This document shows, one piece after another, positions 14,601-23,693 of a stretch of DNA of 64,000 nt (its first letter is position 1; every line of letters starts with the position of its first letter). The notes below the pieces were generated by a model. The model saw only the letters and a list, made by a program, of their open reading frames with translations, did no database searches and had not been told where the DNA came from. Source of the stretch: Actinernus sp. WN-2022 (taxonomy: Eukaryota; Cnidaria; Anthozoa; Actiniaria; Actinernidae); NCBI GenBank assembly GCA_030867875.1, contig JAOWCC010001634.1, forward strand, positions 57,399,860-57,463,859, in the 5' to 3' direction. A program made the position numbers and the translations under genes.

Positions 14601-15007
14601 TTCGTCATCAGAACACGTTTACAATCGCTCAAAAACAATTAACGATTAACGCAAATTCAAAACTTTTTTCGCAGAATTACTCAAAATTATCTTCTCTTTT
14701 CGAATATAAAATAAAAAAAATTGGGTTGAGGGGCACTTTAATAATTCAGCGCTTTCAATCAAGATCCTCACTCAGACCCAACAAAAATATCCAGAGATTG
14801 CTGGCTGTTGGCTCTTCTTGACAACCCTGCATCCCTAATGTTGTTCTACATGTAGTTCATTTATCATGCTTTATTTCCCCAGTGTTGCATCAGCACACAG
14901 TTTTCTACCCAAGTACTTTAGCTCCAAGTGGAGTTTTTCAAGATTTCAAGTTCCTGGAGATCCACATTGCATTTGTGCCTTTGGAGCAGAAAAGGATACA
15001 GTTATTG
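2617..15007 (+). CDS. WDR45B: WIPI3/WDR45B-type PROPPIN, C-terminal half (four exons, partial)
   Basis: Exons 2617-2807, 5623-5708, 6955-7056 and 14883-15007 all have AG acceptors and GT donors, and their phases join without a break. The product reads through beta-propeller blades typical of PROPPINs. The PI3P/PI(3,5)P2-binding L-R-R-G motif is in exon 5623-5708 (HELRRGSG). It is preceded by [15 protein letters not shown] and followed by the [11 protein letters not shown] and [12 protein letters not shown] segments. These match WIPI3/WDR45B better than WIPI4/WDR45, whose equivalents differ at the KYFSSKWSF block. The family acts at early autophagic membranes, binding phosphoinositides and ATG2. 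In this window the N-terminal blades (exons before 2617) are missing, and the last exon, expected after 15008, was not found; it may be in the 100-N gap or displaced by inserted elements. The introns are packed with satellites and transposons. Identification is by family recall, not a search. Confidence 0.9.
2915..4981. mobile_element. TTAA-flanked foldback DNA transposon carrying inverted THAP remnants (copy 1)
   Basis: A 2.07-kb element whose two halves are reverse complements over almost their full length; for example 3601-3710 pairs with about 4185-4295. It ends in AGTGCCACTATGATCAAA and its complement. TTAA follows the right end (4982-4985) and a degenerate ATAA precedes the left (2911-2914). 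Each arm contains a stretch readable as the start of a THAP zinc finger ([15 protein letters not shown], then a LH pair) around 3252-3315, with the inverted copy about 4575-4650. TTAA duplication plus THAP points to the Kolobok superfamily; piggyBac is the alternative. No transposase catalytic region is seen, so it is non-autonomous. It lies in a WDR45B intron. Confidence 0.7.
4986..5622. other. Intron sequence, nothing recognised
   Basis: AT-rich intronic DNA between the foldback element and the next WDR45B exon. A stretch at about 5030-5080 resembles 16105-16150. The pyrimidine-rich acceptor before 5623 is normal. Confidence 0.5.
5961..6808. repeat. 30-bp minisatellite, 28 units, in a WDR45B intron
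   Basis: Units begin ATACTGTATGACAGGACCAC and continue with TGGCCTCGCT. Two units (6081 and 6115) are 34 bp long through a small ACTA-containing insertion; the others are 30 bp. Single-base variants cluster (CCCAC versus ACCAC, CTGT versus CTAT near the 3' end), as expected from unequal exchange. Because 30 is a multiple of three and the unit lacks stops in several frames, long open frames appear on both strands. They are artefacts of the repeat. Confidence 0.95.
7204..8886. mobile_element. DNA element with 17-bp terminal inverted repeats
   Basis: The left end GTTACCGTATACCTTCG (from about 7204) is matched by its exact complement at 8866-8886. A further internal inverted pair (AAAGTGTGTGAGCGTTT at about 8468, complement at about 8597) lies near the 3' side. 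No clear target duplication was found, so the superfamily is open. The body is more GC-rich than the surrounding intron. Open frames occur on both strands and are listed separately. Confidence 0.5.
7645..8190 (+). CDS. Hypothetical transposon-borne ORF, Ser/Thr-rich
   Basis: An open frame of about 180 codons inside the TIR element. The first ~60 residues are Ser/Thr/Pro-rich and polar ([13 protein letters not shown]), the middle is acidic, and the end becomes hydrophobic and probably non-coding. No domain is recognised. The opposite strand is also open over 7809-8198 (lysine-rich, starting [16 protein letters not shown] if the internal ATG is used), so only one is likely to be real. It may be an N-terminal remnant of a transposon protein. 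Confidence 0.25.
   Translation: MLAESDKGSWFEQPSCSTTPTSSSISTATTPTESCSASRLKLLPGTRKEMEDSESHAASPHPTPILTDVLDDSQFPTWAVVNPGVLNCELERSSAGRFCGTEGIIAANIAGLGSTSTFRARGCLSLAFPFALVCGVAFRRDLVFDIRPSPFLVQPVDLPFFFPFCALSLVLAITQRSFEYL
8961..9092. repeat. 42-bp tandem repeat, three units
   Basis: Three copies of a 42-bp unit starting TCATGAGCCGTGTGTTATTA, each ending in a CACATGGATGGCA stretch. It lies just upstream of the larger ~85-bp array. Confidence 0.9.
9231..10935. repeat. ~85-bp satellite, about 20 units, each with an ATF/CRE-like octamer
   Basis: About 20 units of 80-88 bp built on the core GTTACGTCACTTGACTGCAT followed by CTTGTGGCACACTTCTTTG and a CTATAAGAGAACATC stretch. Length variation comes from an optional CATCAT. 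From about 9990 onward two unit types alternate (ATCGG...CTCGTGG and ATCAG...CTTCCTTG), giving a ~168-bp dimeric higher-order repeat. TTACGTCA, a bZIP (ATF/CREB-like) octamer, occurs in nearly every unit; the first has TTACATCA. It lies in the 7.8-kb WDR45B intron. Any regulatory role is inference. Confidence 0.92.
10936..12062. other. Intron sequence with a small CAGGGTT/AACCCTG foldback
   Basis: No gene is recognised. At 11331-11424 a short element starts CAGGGTTCCCACTGTCC and ends AGTAACCCTG, resembling hAT-type MITE ends, but flanking 8-mers do not match well. A 65-codon frame at 11553-11750 has no family resemblance. Confidence 0.4.
12063..14190 (+). pseudogene. Decayed FEN1/PIN-like nuclease gene of a multicopy invertebrate family
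   Basis: Successive frames line up as one broken protein. Part 1 is a Cys-rich N-terminus (C-A-I-C at about 12085, then DCFFCGTEI at about 12345). Part 2 is a segment ending [10 protein letters not shown] (about 12540-12570). Part 3 carries acidic motifs of a FEN/XPG-type PIN fold: EGDADVLIV (about 13348) and [13 protein letters not shown] (about 13412). Part 4 is [19 protein letters not shown] (about 13552-13610), resembling the FEN1 helix-hairpin-helix. Part 5 is a carboxy [14 protein letters not shown] knuckle (about 13995-14035). At least one frameshift near 12463, a stop near 12571, another stop near 13305 and a frame change near 13550 break it. I know this architecture as a repeated, probably transposon-borne gene in cnidarians and molluscs, without a settled name. 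The FEN-like assignment is inference from motif order. Confidence 0.6.
14391..14591 (+). pseudogene. THAP zinc-finger fragment
   Basis: The 66-codon frame starts [12 protein letters not shown], with the C-x4-C of a THAP finger right after the initiator. It continues with VSLHKIP and a basic [10 protein letters not shown] helix whose Trp is the conserved one. The expected C-x2-H and AVPTIF-like ending are missing: the frame ends SITSQF. About 150 bp downstream the sequence GGGGCAC-TTTAA (14731-14741) matches the right end of the TTAA foldback family seen at 4981 and 18980, so this is probably the THAP exon of a related, partly deleted Kolobok-like element. It sits ~290 bp before a WDR45B exon. 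Confidence 0.6.
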
Positions 15008-15350
15008 GTGAGTTGCTATTGTAAATTTCATTCTTAGCTTTATAAACCTAATACTAACCATCATTCTAACGTGATGAACATCCCTGATGGGTTCATTTCG
15101 GGTAATATTGTTGAAACTACCACAGGGCTCGAACTTAATTTCTAAATCCACTAGCAAATGTCTGCTTGTAGGATTTTTTTCCACTAGCAAAAATCAGGCG
15201 GATACTGGCAAAATGAAATGCGACATATTCATGTTCTATACGTTCAAGTATCACTTTAATCCATTTGAAGTATATTTAATACGTCTATGTTATATCATTT
15301 ACACTGTCGCTACACTACATGTAGATGCTTTGTACTTTTAATCGTGAATC
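15008..15350. other. Intron start after the last identified WDR45B exon
   Basis: A canonical GTGAGT donor opens the intron at 15008. Nothing recognisable follows until the 18-bp array. Confidence 0.6.
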
Positions 15351-15780
15351 AGGTCAGAATTAGGCATCAGGTAAGAATTAGGCATCAGGTAAGAATTAGG
15401 CATCAGGTAAGAATTAGGCATCAGGTAAGAATTAGGCATCAGGTAAGAATTAGGCATCAGGTAAGAATTAGGCATCAGGTAAGAATTAGGCATCAGGTAA
15501 GAATTAGGCATCAGGTAAGAATTAGGCATCAGGTAAGAATTAGGCATCAGGTAAGAATTAGGCATCAGGTAAGAATTAGGCATCAGGTAAGAATTAGGCA
15601 TCAGGTAAGAATTAGGCATCAGGTAAGAATTAGGCATCAGGTAAGAATTAGGCATCAGGTAAGAATTAGGCATCAGGTAAGAATTAGGCATCAGGTAAGA
15701 ATTAGGCATCAGGTAAGAATTAGGCATCAGGTAAGAATTAGGCATCAGGTAAGAATTAGGCATCAGGTAAGAATTAGGCT
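15351..15780 (+). repeat. 18-bp tandem array of splice-donor-like units, 24 copies
   Basis: The unit AGGTAAGAATTAGGCATC repeats 24 times with almost no divergence; the first unit has GTCAGA in place of GTAAGA. Each unit boundary reads C-AG-GTAAGA, which is eight of nine bases of the 5' splice-site consensus in the sense direction of WDR45B. It begins 343 bp after the real donor at 15008. The open frames on both strands (HQVRIR and MPNSYL periodic peptides) follow from the period of 18 and are not genes. The near-identity of units implies recent expansion. Confidence 0.95.
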
Positions 15781-16320
15781 TATAAACTCGTGTAAATATA
15801 CCATGATGGTTTTCAGACTCCGAGTTCTACCTTTGCAGAAAGTTGCTAGTGAATTAATTTAGAGCCCTGACTACTCCAGACCTTTGATGTGCAAAACAAG
15901 ACATTAAAAAACAATTTGAACAGTTCAAACGTATGGCACAAATATTAGTTGTACTCAGTGATATATTCAAAGGGAAACTCTTTTAACAGCCAAATAAGAC
16001 TTGATGATAAAAGCAGCTAGTACATTGGTACATCCAAGGGTGCTTTTCATTTTGTTTTTGTTAAGTAATGATCCAGCTAACAACGATAGCATTAACGCCG
16101 ACTAATAGAAAAGGTGTTTTCTATTCTTCTTTCCCATAATTTTTTAAGTAGAAAATCAACAAAGGAATGTATCTTCAGGCGTTTCAGTTGTTTTCCCCGC
16201 TTTCGTGGACGTTTTCCGCTCGCGAATGAATTTCAGACGAGTAGGAATGAGGCTATATTTTCTATGCATTGATGGTGTTGTGATACACAGTTTATGAGTT
16301 GTTAGTAAAGAAAAAAGTTA
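15781..16320. other. Intronic/intergenic DNA, nothing recognised
   Basis: AT-rich, no gene or clear repeat boundary. A partial copy of the second TTAA foldback family begins near its 3' end. Confidence 0.4.
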
Positions 16321-16590
16321 TTTTCGTCAAATGATTTCTTCAAATGATTGCAAAGCCGAATTAATTATATGACGTCAAGATGACGTCAATACAGGAATCG
16401 ACCCAGGCTTTTACTTATGCGGTCATGGGTCAGGAAAGGTCACATTTACCTGAATAACCAGAATAACCAGAAACAGCCGCAAAGCGGCGATCAGCGAGCT
16501 CAAACATAAAGTATCACTGTAAACCAAAACTTCCTTCACAGAAGTACTTTTCGGAGGTTCATAGCTATAAAAATTTCAAAAATGGGCACT
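16321..16590. mobile_element. Half copy of the second TTAA foldback family
   Basis: Matches the right arm of 26334-26862 (shared GATTGCAAAG, GTCATGGGTCAGGAAAGGT and CTTCACAGAAGTACT stretches) and ends GGGCACT followed by TTAA at 16591. The left arm is missing. It ends only 78 bp before the THAP foldback copy 2. Confidence 0.6.
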
Positions 16591-16668
16591 TTAAGACGCA
16601 TTCAACCAAAACCGTGTGTGAGAATATTCTCATTGTCACAGCCTATTGTCTTTTTCTGTCGTTCTTAA

Positions 16669-18980
16669 AGTGCCCCTACGATCAAATTTTGACATATCAA
16701 TTTTTTCTCATATTCGTAAAGTAGAGTGGCTATATTATTACCAGTTCAAACCGTTTTTCGATACGACGACGGGAAGTCTTATTTTTTGAACTCCGAATCT
16801 TGAATTTTACATCCGCCATTACGCGAACCCGTTCCTGTGGGCGAGGAATGCCTGGTCATTTTTTAGGGTACGTGACGTCATACACTTAAGGTTATCGTAT
16901 CATTCAGGGTACTGTTCCGGATAAAATTAAGTAGCGTCTCGAATATTCGTCGTATTTAGATAAATTATACCTCATTTAAAGCCTATAAAATTGGCTACAA
17001 CGATATACCTAAGGTTTGTAATTTTGATAAAAGTGCGATTTTTAAATAAACTTATTTTCCGAACAAGCGAGTTGGTTTCCAAGAGCTCCAACTCCACGGC
17101 AATTTAATGAATTTAAGCTCTGTTTGCTTTTCTGGACTCCCACAGACCTTGTTTACGAAACTGTGCCGGCGATTGTGGAAATTCGAAGCCGTTCTGAAGA
17201 TATTTTGGTCTTCGTGAAACTGCTAACGCGCAATCCAAGTATAGATGCGGGAATCGCTCTCAGCGCCTCTCTTTTAAAAATTAAAAAAATCGCCGACACA
17301 GGTTTTTTAGCTGATATAAATTGCGAACAATCTGTGAAAATTTGAAGTAATTCGCACAAATTCGCGTCGAGTTGGAGCTTTTTTCAAACTATGTTTAGAA
17401 CGAAAATAGAAAGTCAAGAAAACGCTCTGAAATTAGCCGGCCGGCGAGACTGATTCTTTCAACCAGTGACTGGGAAATGTCACAGTCAAAACTTCCCACA
17501 ACACGTGTGGCTACTTTTCCCATACAAACCTTCACGCGAACTAACATATGTAGTAAGAAAGTGTACCATTTTCCCGCTTTGAAAAGCAAACAAAACGTTT
17601 TGAATAGAAATAATCGTTCAAGTTTGTGCATTGTACAGGACTGTAGCAATTTAACGAACCACAAAGCTGGCATTTCGCTACATGAATAATTCAAGCCTTT
17701 AGTTGAGTACCAAGAATACGGTTTGCAAGTCTCTTCAAGCCTCATGCAAGGATGGTTTGTGTACATTTGGAGGACAGAAGCTTCTCCATAATTGTTTGTA
17801 TCACATGGAATAGCCGGTAAGACCGTACTAGTATAGATTGACCGAAAAATAAGCGGCTACGTTTGCTGAGAACATAGTTTTATATCATAAATAACTCATA
17901 TTGCTGTTTCCTATAAACAGATAAACCTATCGATGTAGTATGCCTTTTAATTTACTGCTAATTTTATTTTCAAGACAATAAACCACAGAAGAAACCACCA
18001 ATATTATTTCATGAAGTACCTTGTTTCAGTTGTTTGTGTGTCAAACAGAAACGGGGGGCGCGAAGTTTGGTTCTGTGATAGCCACTGTAAAAGCTGCAGA
18101 TCAGTCAGTTTCAATACATTGTTTAGTCTCTAGTAAATTCTTATCATTCACGATTTCATATTAGACAAGAGAGCGATTTAATTTTATAGCCATTACATTG
18201 TATTTTAGAATGTAGATTCGCCGGAAAATCTATTGCCGGGACACATATAATTCTCGATCACTCTCATTTACGAACTAGCAATCCGGGTTTCACTATAAAC
18301 AATGAACAAACTTAGGACTTATAAACTGCTGATCATTACCTTAGTGATTTCTCCGCTGAATTGTCCCTGTAGCCCGGATCCAGTAACAGCACAACCTGAA
18401 AGCCGAACCAGGGAAAATACCCTGGGAAAAAATTACCCCCAAAAGATAAGAAACCTCTCCTAGCTAGCACTACTTACCCGGTACTTACTGGCAGGCCACT
18501 TCCCAAGCGATTTTAGCGACTATTCATTCGTCCAGCTTAATTTTAACTCGGTTGCCAGCGGCTCTATTTCCCCCTAAATCATCAACATCCGGCAATAAAT
18601 TTAAACAGAAAGACACATTACTATGTTCTGAAGAATCTGATGCAGATTTTAGGTCGTTATTTACTAAACCACAGCAAAATTCGCAGTGTGAGTTTGTCGA
18701 CAAATATAAGAAGAAATGTATGGGTTCGAAGCAACTTGAGAACGATGCGTTAAGTGTATGACGTCACATACGCTAAAAAATGACTAGGCATTCCTCGCCC
18801 ACGGGAACGGATTCGAGTAATGGCGGACGTGATTTTGACGGTAAACTCTCTTTAAAATGTGTGGTCTAATTGTCCCCATTCAAACTTTTTTCACTGATTT
18901 GGATATTTCTGCCACTGTTTGTTCTTATGGAATACAAAAAAGTGTCAAAAGAAATGGTCAAATTTCGTCGTAGTGGCACT
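16669..18980. mobile_element. TTAA-flanked foldback transposon with THAP remnants (copy 2)
   Basis: Intact TTAA duplications at 16665-16668 and 18981-18984 flank a 2.3-kb element with termini AGTGCCCCTACGATCAAA and complement. It is homologous to 2915-4981. The left arm reads [20 protein letters not shown] (about 17625-17689), the Cys-x4-Cys and SLH part of a THAP finger, then CVHLEDRSFS (about 17757), its carboxy part. Compared with copy 1 the left arm has ~600 bp of extra DNA at about 16885-17490. No catalytic transposase region is present. Confidence 0.75.
16885..17490. other. Insertion inside the left arm of foldback copy 2
   Basis: Copy 1 runs directly from the GTGACGTCA stretch to the GGCTACT stretch (about 3120-3160). 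In copy 2 the same two landmarks are separated by ~600 bp of unrelated sequence. Short open frames on both strands at 17124-17359 carry no recognised domain. Exact ends and any target duplication were not resolved. Confidence 0.45.
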
Positions 18981-19076
18981 TTAAGCAATTACGACAATGA
19001 ATGATGAAATTTGCATTTTAATGCATTGTTTATTAACAACCCTTAATTTTCATCACTTACAAGGTCTATCAAGATT

Positions 19077-19176
19077 NNNNNNNNNNNNNNNNNNNNNNNN
19101 NNNNNNNNNNNNNNNNNNNNNNNNNNNNNNNNNNNNNNNNNNNNNNNNNNNNNNNNNNNNNNNNNNNNNNNNNNNN
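19077..19176. other. Assembly gap (100 N)
   Basis: Exactly 100 N, the conventional placeholder for a scaffold gap of unknown size. The missing terminal exon of WDR45B could lie here. Confidence 1.
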
Positions 19177-19407
19177 CACATTACCAGATTAGAGATTTTG
19201 GTTGGCCAATCGGATTATGAATTATTATTGAGTTTGAGAATGCCTAAATCCCAAACTGGTTTGGTTAATAGGAATGTAACCTAAATGTGAGATGATTTTC
19301 TCTCTGGTCCACCATATAATGCTAAGGTAAGATTCCAATAACTTGCCGACCCATCTATCACTTCACCTTACTTCAGGGCTTTTCTCAGATATCTGGAAAA
19401 AAGCTAA

Positions 19408-19619
19408 GGGTGCGTTCGATTGATCGTATTCCGGAATAAGAATAAACAGAATGATCACTACAAATCACTTGTCTCAGGATTTTTTAGCCACTGAAATACT
19501 AAATGTATCCTGAATATCATATGTCAGCAAGTGTTTGTAGCTTACAGTGCAAAATATGCCCGAACCAGTGATTTCCAGAGACTATTCCTATTACGGAATA
19601 CCGTCAATCGAACGCACCC
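19408..19619. mobile_element. 212-bp MITE with TAA target duplication (PIF/Harbinger-like)
   Basis: TIR GGGTGCGTTCGATTGA and its near-exact complement extend inward for ~36 bp. TAA occurs immediately outside both ends (19405-19407, 19620-19622), fitting the TWA preference of PIF/Harbinger. No coding content. Confidence 0.75.
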
Positions 19620-19631
19620 TAAGGGTTCACC

Positions 19632-19912
19632 CTTGTTTTAGGGTGGCTCATTGTCGAATTTTCGCCCTATTTCTGTTCTCGCTATTTTTCTCTATGGTTC
19701 TTGAGCGTCGTGTTCACAGTTCTTTCTATAATTATCTTGTTGAACGTGAACTTCTTAACTGATTCTCAGTTTGGCTTTAGAAAATTTCGCTCTTGTGAGT
19801 TTGCAACACGGACCTTGCTGACCGACTACTAAGCAATATGGATAATAGGCTCTTAAATGGTCTTTTGCTGATTGATCTCAAGAAAGCGTTAGACCTAGTA
19901 GATCATAGCACA
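19632..19912 (+). pseudogene. LINE reverse transcriptase, 5' part of a split copy
   Basis: Frames read HSSFYNYLVERELL, then after a frameshift SQFGFRKFRSCEFATRTLL, then LLIDLKKALDLVDHS: RT fingers/palm with the first catalytic Asp (DLKKA.D). The reading stops at 19912, where the CACTA-like element is inserted, and resumes at 25009 with LLNKLHTYG, exactly the next family residues. A degenerate Jockey/CR1-type LINE. Confidence 0.8.
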
Positions 19913-21305
19913 CACTGTAAATTCAAAAGAGCTGATTTGACCCCAAAAATGGGGCCAAAACGGTGAGTAAAATTTGGCACATACTTTAGAGCTGTTTTGG
20001 CCCCGTTTTGATGGTGCTAATTTAGCCCTAAAATTAGGGGCTGAATTGACTCTTATTCAGGGCTGAATTGATCCTTTGTTAGGGGTTGAATCGACCCCCT
20101 GAAGTGCTGATTTGGAAAAAACTGGGGTCGATTTGATTTTTCAGGGGGCTGAAATAGCCCTAGAAATTGGCTGTTTTGGTACCCAATTCAAGAGGTATTT
20201 TAGCCCTACATTAGGGGTTGATATGGCCCTTAATTAGGTGTCAAATAGACCCACCCTAAGTACTGATTTGGAAACAAAAATTGGGTCAATTTGATTATTC
20301 AGGGGGCTGAAATAGCCTCACAAATTAGCTATTTTGGTACCCATTTGAGGAGCTATTTTGGACCTAGCATATCATAAGGGCTGATTGGACCCAAACAAAA
20401 TGGATATATTGAATGCATTTAATGCACTTTTCTGAATTCAGAAATGATTCACATTAGTGTCAGTTGTATGCCACCCAGACTGATATTTACAAATTAAGAT
20501 AACAAAGTTGGTAAGCTTTGTAATTATTCATATTTAATTGTATCAATAACTTCTTTTACATTTGAAATTATCAATATAATATTCAAATAAATAACAGAAC
20601 AGTATGCAATTATAAATTGTCAATAGAACAGAGTAATGTATTTCTTAAAGTATGAAATTGTCAATATAACAACAACCACCAAATTTCTCGCAATGCGATT
20701 GGCTTATTTTCATATGCAATATTTTGAGAGACAACAGAAGCTGACATCATTTGTCAAGGAATACGCGTGCGGCTTTCGTTTGAAGCTAAAAGTGTTTTGT
20801 TATTGTAAAATTGGCTATTTAGTTTGTTGTCGTTGTAAAAAATGTTGTAAAAAAAAGACACCTCGTGGATTGACAGCTATTTTGACCATGTTATGACGAA
20901 AATGATTGTCAATATTAGGACAGACACATAAAAAACTAACTTCAATTTGTTAATTTAAATACAGTAAATAACAGAGGCTTACAATGTATATACATAATTC
21001 AATTTAGAGGCCCGGTTAGGGGAGGTAGTGTGGTTTATCCCTGTTTTTCAGGATAGTTATCCCTTATCCCTGAGATGCAGATGGCTGTTTTTGATTATCT
21101 CTTATCCCAATGGACTTTGGTTATCCCTTATCCCTACTGTTTTGAATTCTGGTTTGTTATTCCCTTATCCCAGTATTATTTTGCTAGTTACCCCTTAATA
21201 AACTCCATTTTTTTACAAATCTGATGATAAAAAGTGAACAATCCTTGCTCTCAAATGATTATTACGTGCATGCCTAAGTCTGTTTCTGCATCTGTCTCCA
21301 GTAAA

Positions 21306-21560
21306 TTGTACACTAGATGTCATTTATGCACCAATTTTCCAATCGATAGGGCTCATTTGAATTTCCTGTGTGCCACCATCTTGGATCTCATGACATCACA
21401 GTGTTGCCTTAGTGTCAGAAAACAATAGCACTTTTGTTGTGTAACAATAGGGACAACACTGTGATGTCATGTGATCCAAGATGCCGATGCACAGAAAATT
21501 CAAATAAGTGTTACTGTCAGGAAAATCGGTGCATAAATGACATCTACATTGTATAGAGTT
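21306..21560. mobile_element. Foldback MITE inside the CACTA-like element
   Basis: Arms such as GATGTCATTTATGCACC (about 21318) and its complement (about 21528) and a central CCAAGATG/CATCTTGG pairing give a ~250-bp hairpin. The centre shares GTCAGAAAACAATAG and TGTAACA with about 2505-2545, so the family occurs twice in the window. Confidence 0.6.
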
Positions 21561-22728
21561 CTCCCAAAGCATCTAGGCGACCGGCGATTTTCTCAGTGTA
21601 CTCTACTTGAACACATCAGCTACAAGTTTTCTTTTTACTTTATACCACTCTTAACAGTAGAAGTCTGGATTTGAAATAAATTCCCCCAAGATACTCATTT
21701 TTTTTCTCCCCCAACTATACGTGTTGGGAGAACACTTGAGAACAAACATTGTTTTCAGCTAAGCTTCCCTAATTTATTTTACGAGGACCCATGCGATTAC
21801 TTGTTAATAACATAGAGGGCAAACATTTTTGACAAAAGTGAAATAAATTGTTATGTGCATTCTATCACATGGGAAAACTGGGTTAGTGTTGATTGTCAAA
21901 CAACATGAGCACAAGGCACAATTTTTACTCTTCAAGAAACTCACTTCTGTCACTTATTACTCGGGCATGGCCAAAGTGACCGTGAGTTTTGCAAAATGTT
22001 GTAGGAAAGCGGCCATGAATCTTTTCGAGTCCCACTCGTTTAATCAGCCATTTTGAAAGTTTCAGCCTCACAAACTAAGTAGAGTTCACATGCACTAACA
22101 CTAAACCCGTAACATAAACCTAGCTAACTCTAACCGTCAATAAATAAGTTCCCAGGTAAACGATGAGGTCTCACCCACATAGAGCTAGGGTTCACAGGTA
22201 AACAACGAGTTGTCACTGGCCTAAGGCTAGGATGTATACTAGGCAAATGATGAGTTTAAACCCAAATAAAATAGAGGGGGAAAATATTCCAGAAAATGTT
22301 GTAAGCATAATTTTGAGAAATACCATAACCTGACACTCAGGTATTTTTTTAAACATTAATTATCCTAAAATGGCCTAGTTTATGCTTTAATTTATAAGTC
22401 TTATCTGTGGTCTTCTCCCACGTGTATTCAGCTAACCAGCAGTCTTGTTGCTTTCCATATTGTACATGTATGCCTGCCAGTCCTGTTCCACAGTACATTG
22501 TATCTTTGCTTTTCTGGCATACACGTTTGCTGGAAAAAAAAGGAAGAGTACATGTACAACATTACTGTTCGCAGTGTTCTAGCCACTTAATTTACATTAT
22601 TTGGGGAATTAAAGTCATTGTTTTTGATTTTCAAGTTGTCTGTGTGCCCATTAGAAGCCCCACTAACAATAAAAGTATCTAATGTTATTTTAATTAAGAA
22701 ATTAAAACTAAATCGAAGCAATGGCAGA

Positions 22729-23013
22729 ATACCCCCCGCTCAAGTGGGTTAGGTGGAGACGACAACATGTCAATGCGTTAGTCCATATATGGTTCTCTCT
22801 CTTGAGAGATATGTCTGGATCTGAATGAGTCTCGTAGAACGAAGCAATGTGTATGATGTTAATACGTCAACGTGTTGGAGAGATACAATGTATATCTGGA
22901 TGTGAGTGAGTCTCTCTGTTCACAGTAGTAGAAAGTAGAACGAATCAACATGTATGATGTCAATGCATTGACATGTTGGCATCAACACCTAATGTACTTC
23001 AGCGGGGGGGGAG
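22729..23013. mobile_element. Small inverted-repeat element with CCCCCCGCT / AGCGGGGGG ends
   Basis: ACCCCCCGCTCAAGTGGG at the left and a complementary ACTTCAGCGGGGGG at the right bound ~280 bp. The inside contains imperfect repeats of a TGTATGATGT-AAT-C-TTGACATGTTGG type. No coding content. Confidence 0.4.
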
Positions 23014-23384
23014 GGCAATCTGCAATCTAGCCCAAAAATCTAAATTTTAAGGATTACTCTCTGGTTTCTTAGTCATGAAAATGATAAACCTTTTTTCTAA
23101 ATAAATAAAGAATTACTGACAAACAACCTATTGACAAATGTAAACAAGCGGGTAATATTAACACACACTACATGTATATACTGTACAATATGTAGCTATT
23201 ACATATCAGGACTGAACATGAAGCCAAGAATATTATTTTGTAATCAATGCTTCCAACTTAAGTCCTCAAAGGAGTCCTGCCTACAAAATTAGGTCTTCAA
23301 CATTTACTGTACCTGTTCATCCAAAAAAAACCAGACCATGCGAAAACCTACAGAGGTGCATGTTGACAGATAAAAAATAACCTT

Positions 23385-23693
23385 GAATTTGCAATGGCAC
23401 CACGGGGCTGATCTTAGCCATGACCTGGCTAAATTACAGATTGAATTTGAATTTAGCGTGTTGGTTTTTATAGAGGTAGGAAAACCTGATAACCCGGAGA
23501 AAAACCCTCGAAGCAAGGGTAATATATAAAATACCAACAAACTCAACTCACATACAGTATAGCGCCGCTTTGGTGATCGAACCTGGGCCCTAGATTCTAG
23601 AAGGCTAGATTGCTAAAAAAAAACTCAACATCTTGCCATTTCCCACAGAGCCAGAGGTGAGAGGAAAAGCGCTTAACCACCCGGCTCATCCTG
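23385..23693 (-). mobile_element. tRNA-derived SINE, copy 1 (minus strand)
   Basis: The reverse complement begins with a promoter-like GAGCCGGGTGGTTAAGCGCT region, has a ~60-bp insertion, then a B-box-like GGTTCGATCACC. The family body follows (CGAGGGTTTTTCTCCGGGTT, CCAACACGCTAAATTC, GATTTAGCC-like). It is the same body as 32661-32905. It lies inside the CACTA-like element, so it inserted later or was carried by it. Confidence 0.7.

Noticed and set aside
15287..15862. 191-codon frame with HQVRIR repeats and its antisense partner
   Set aside because: Product of the 18-bp array; the flanks are non-coding and no start or domain supports translation.
20636..20896. 86-codon Cys/Lys-rich frame inside the CACTA-like element
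   Set aside because: No transposase or zinc-finger pattern; AT-rich low-complexity context.
21621..21660. Candidate last exon of WDR45B (CTACAAGTTTTC)
   Set aside because: A few residues fit a YKF pattern but flanking codons do not match the family and no acceptor fits the phase.
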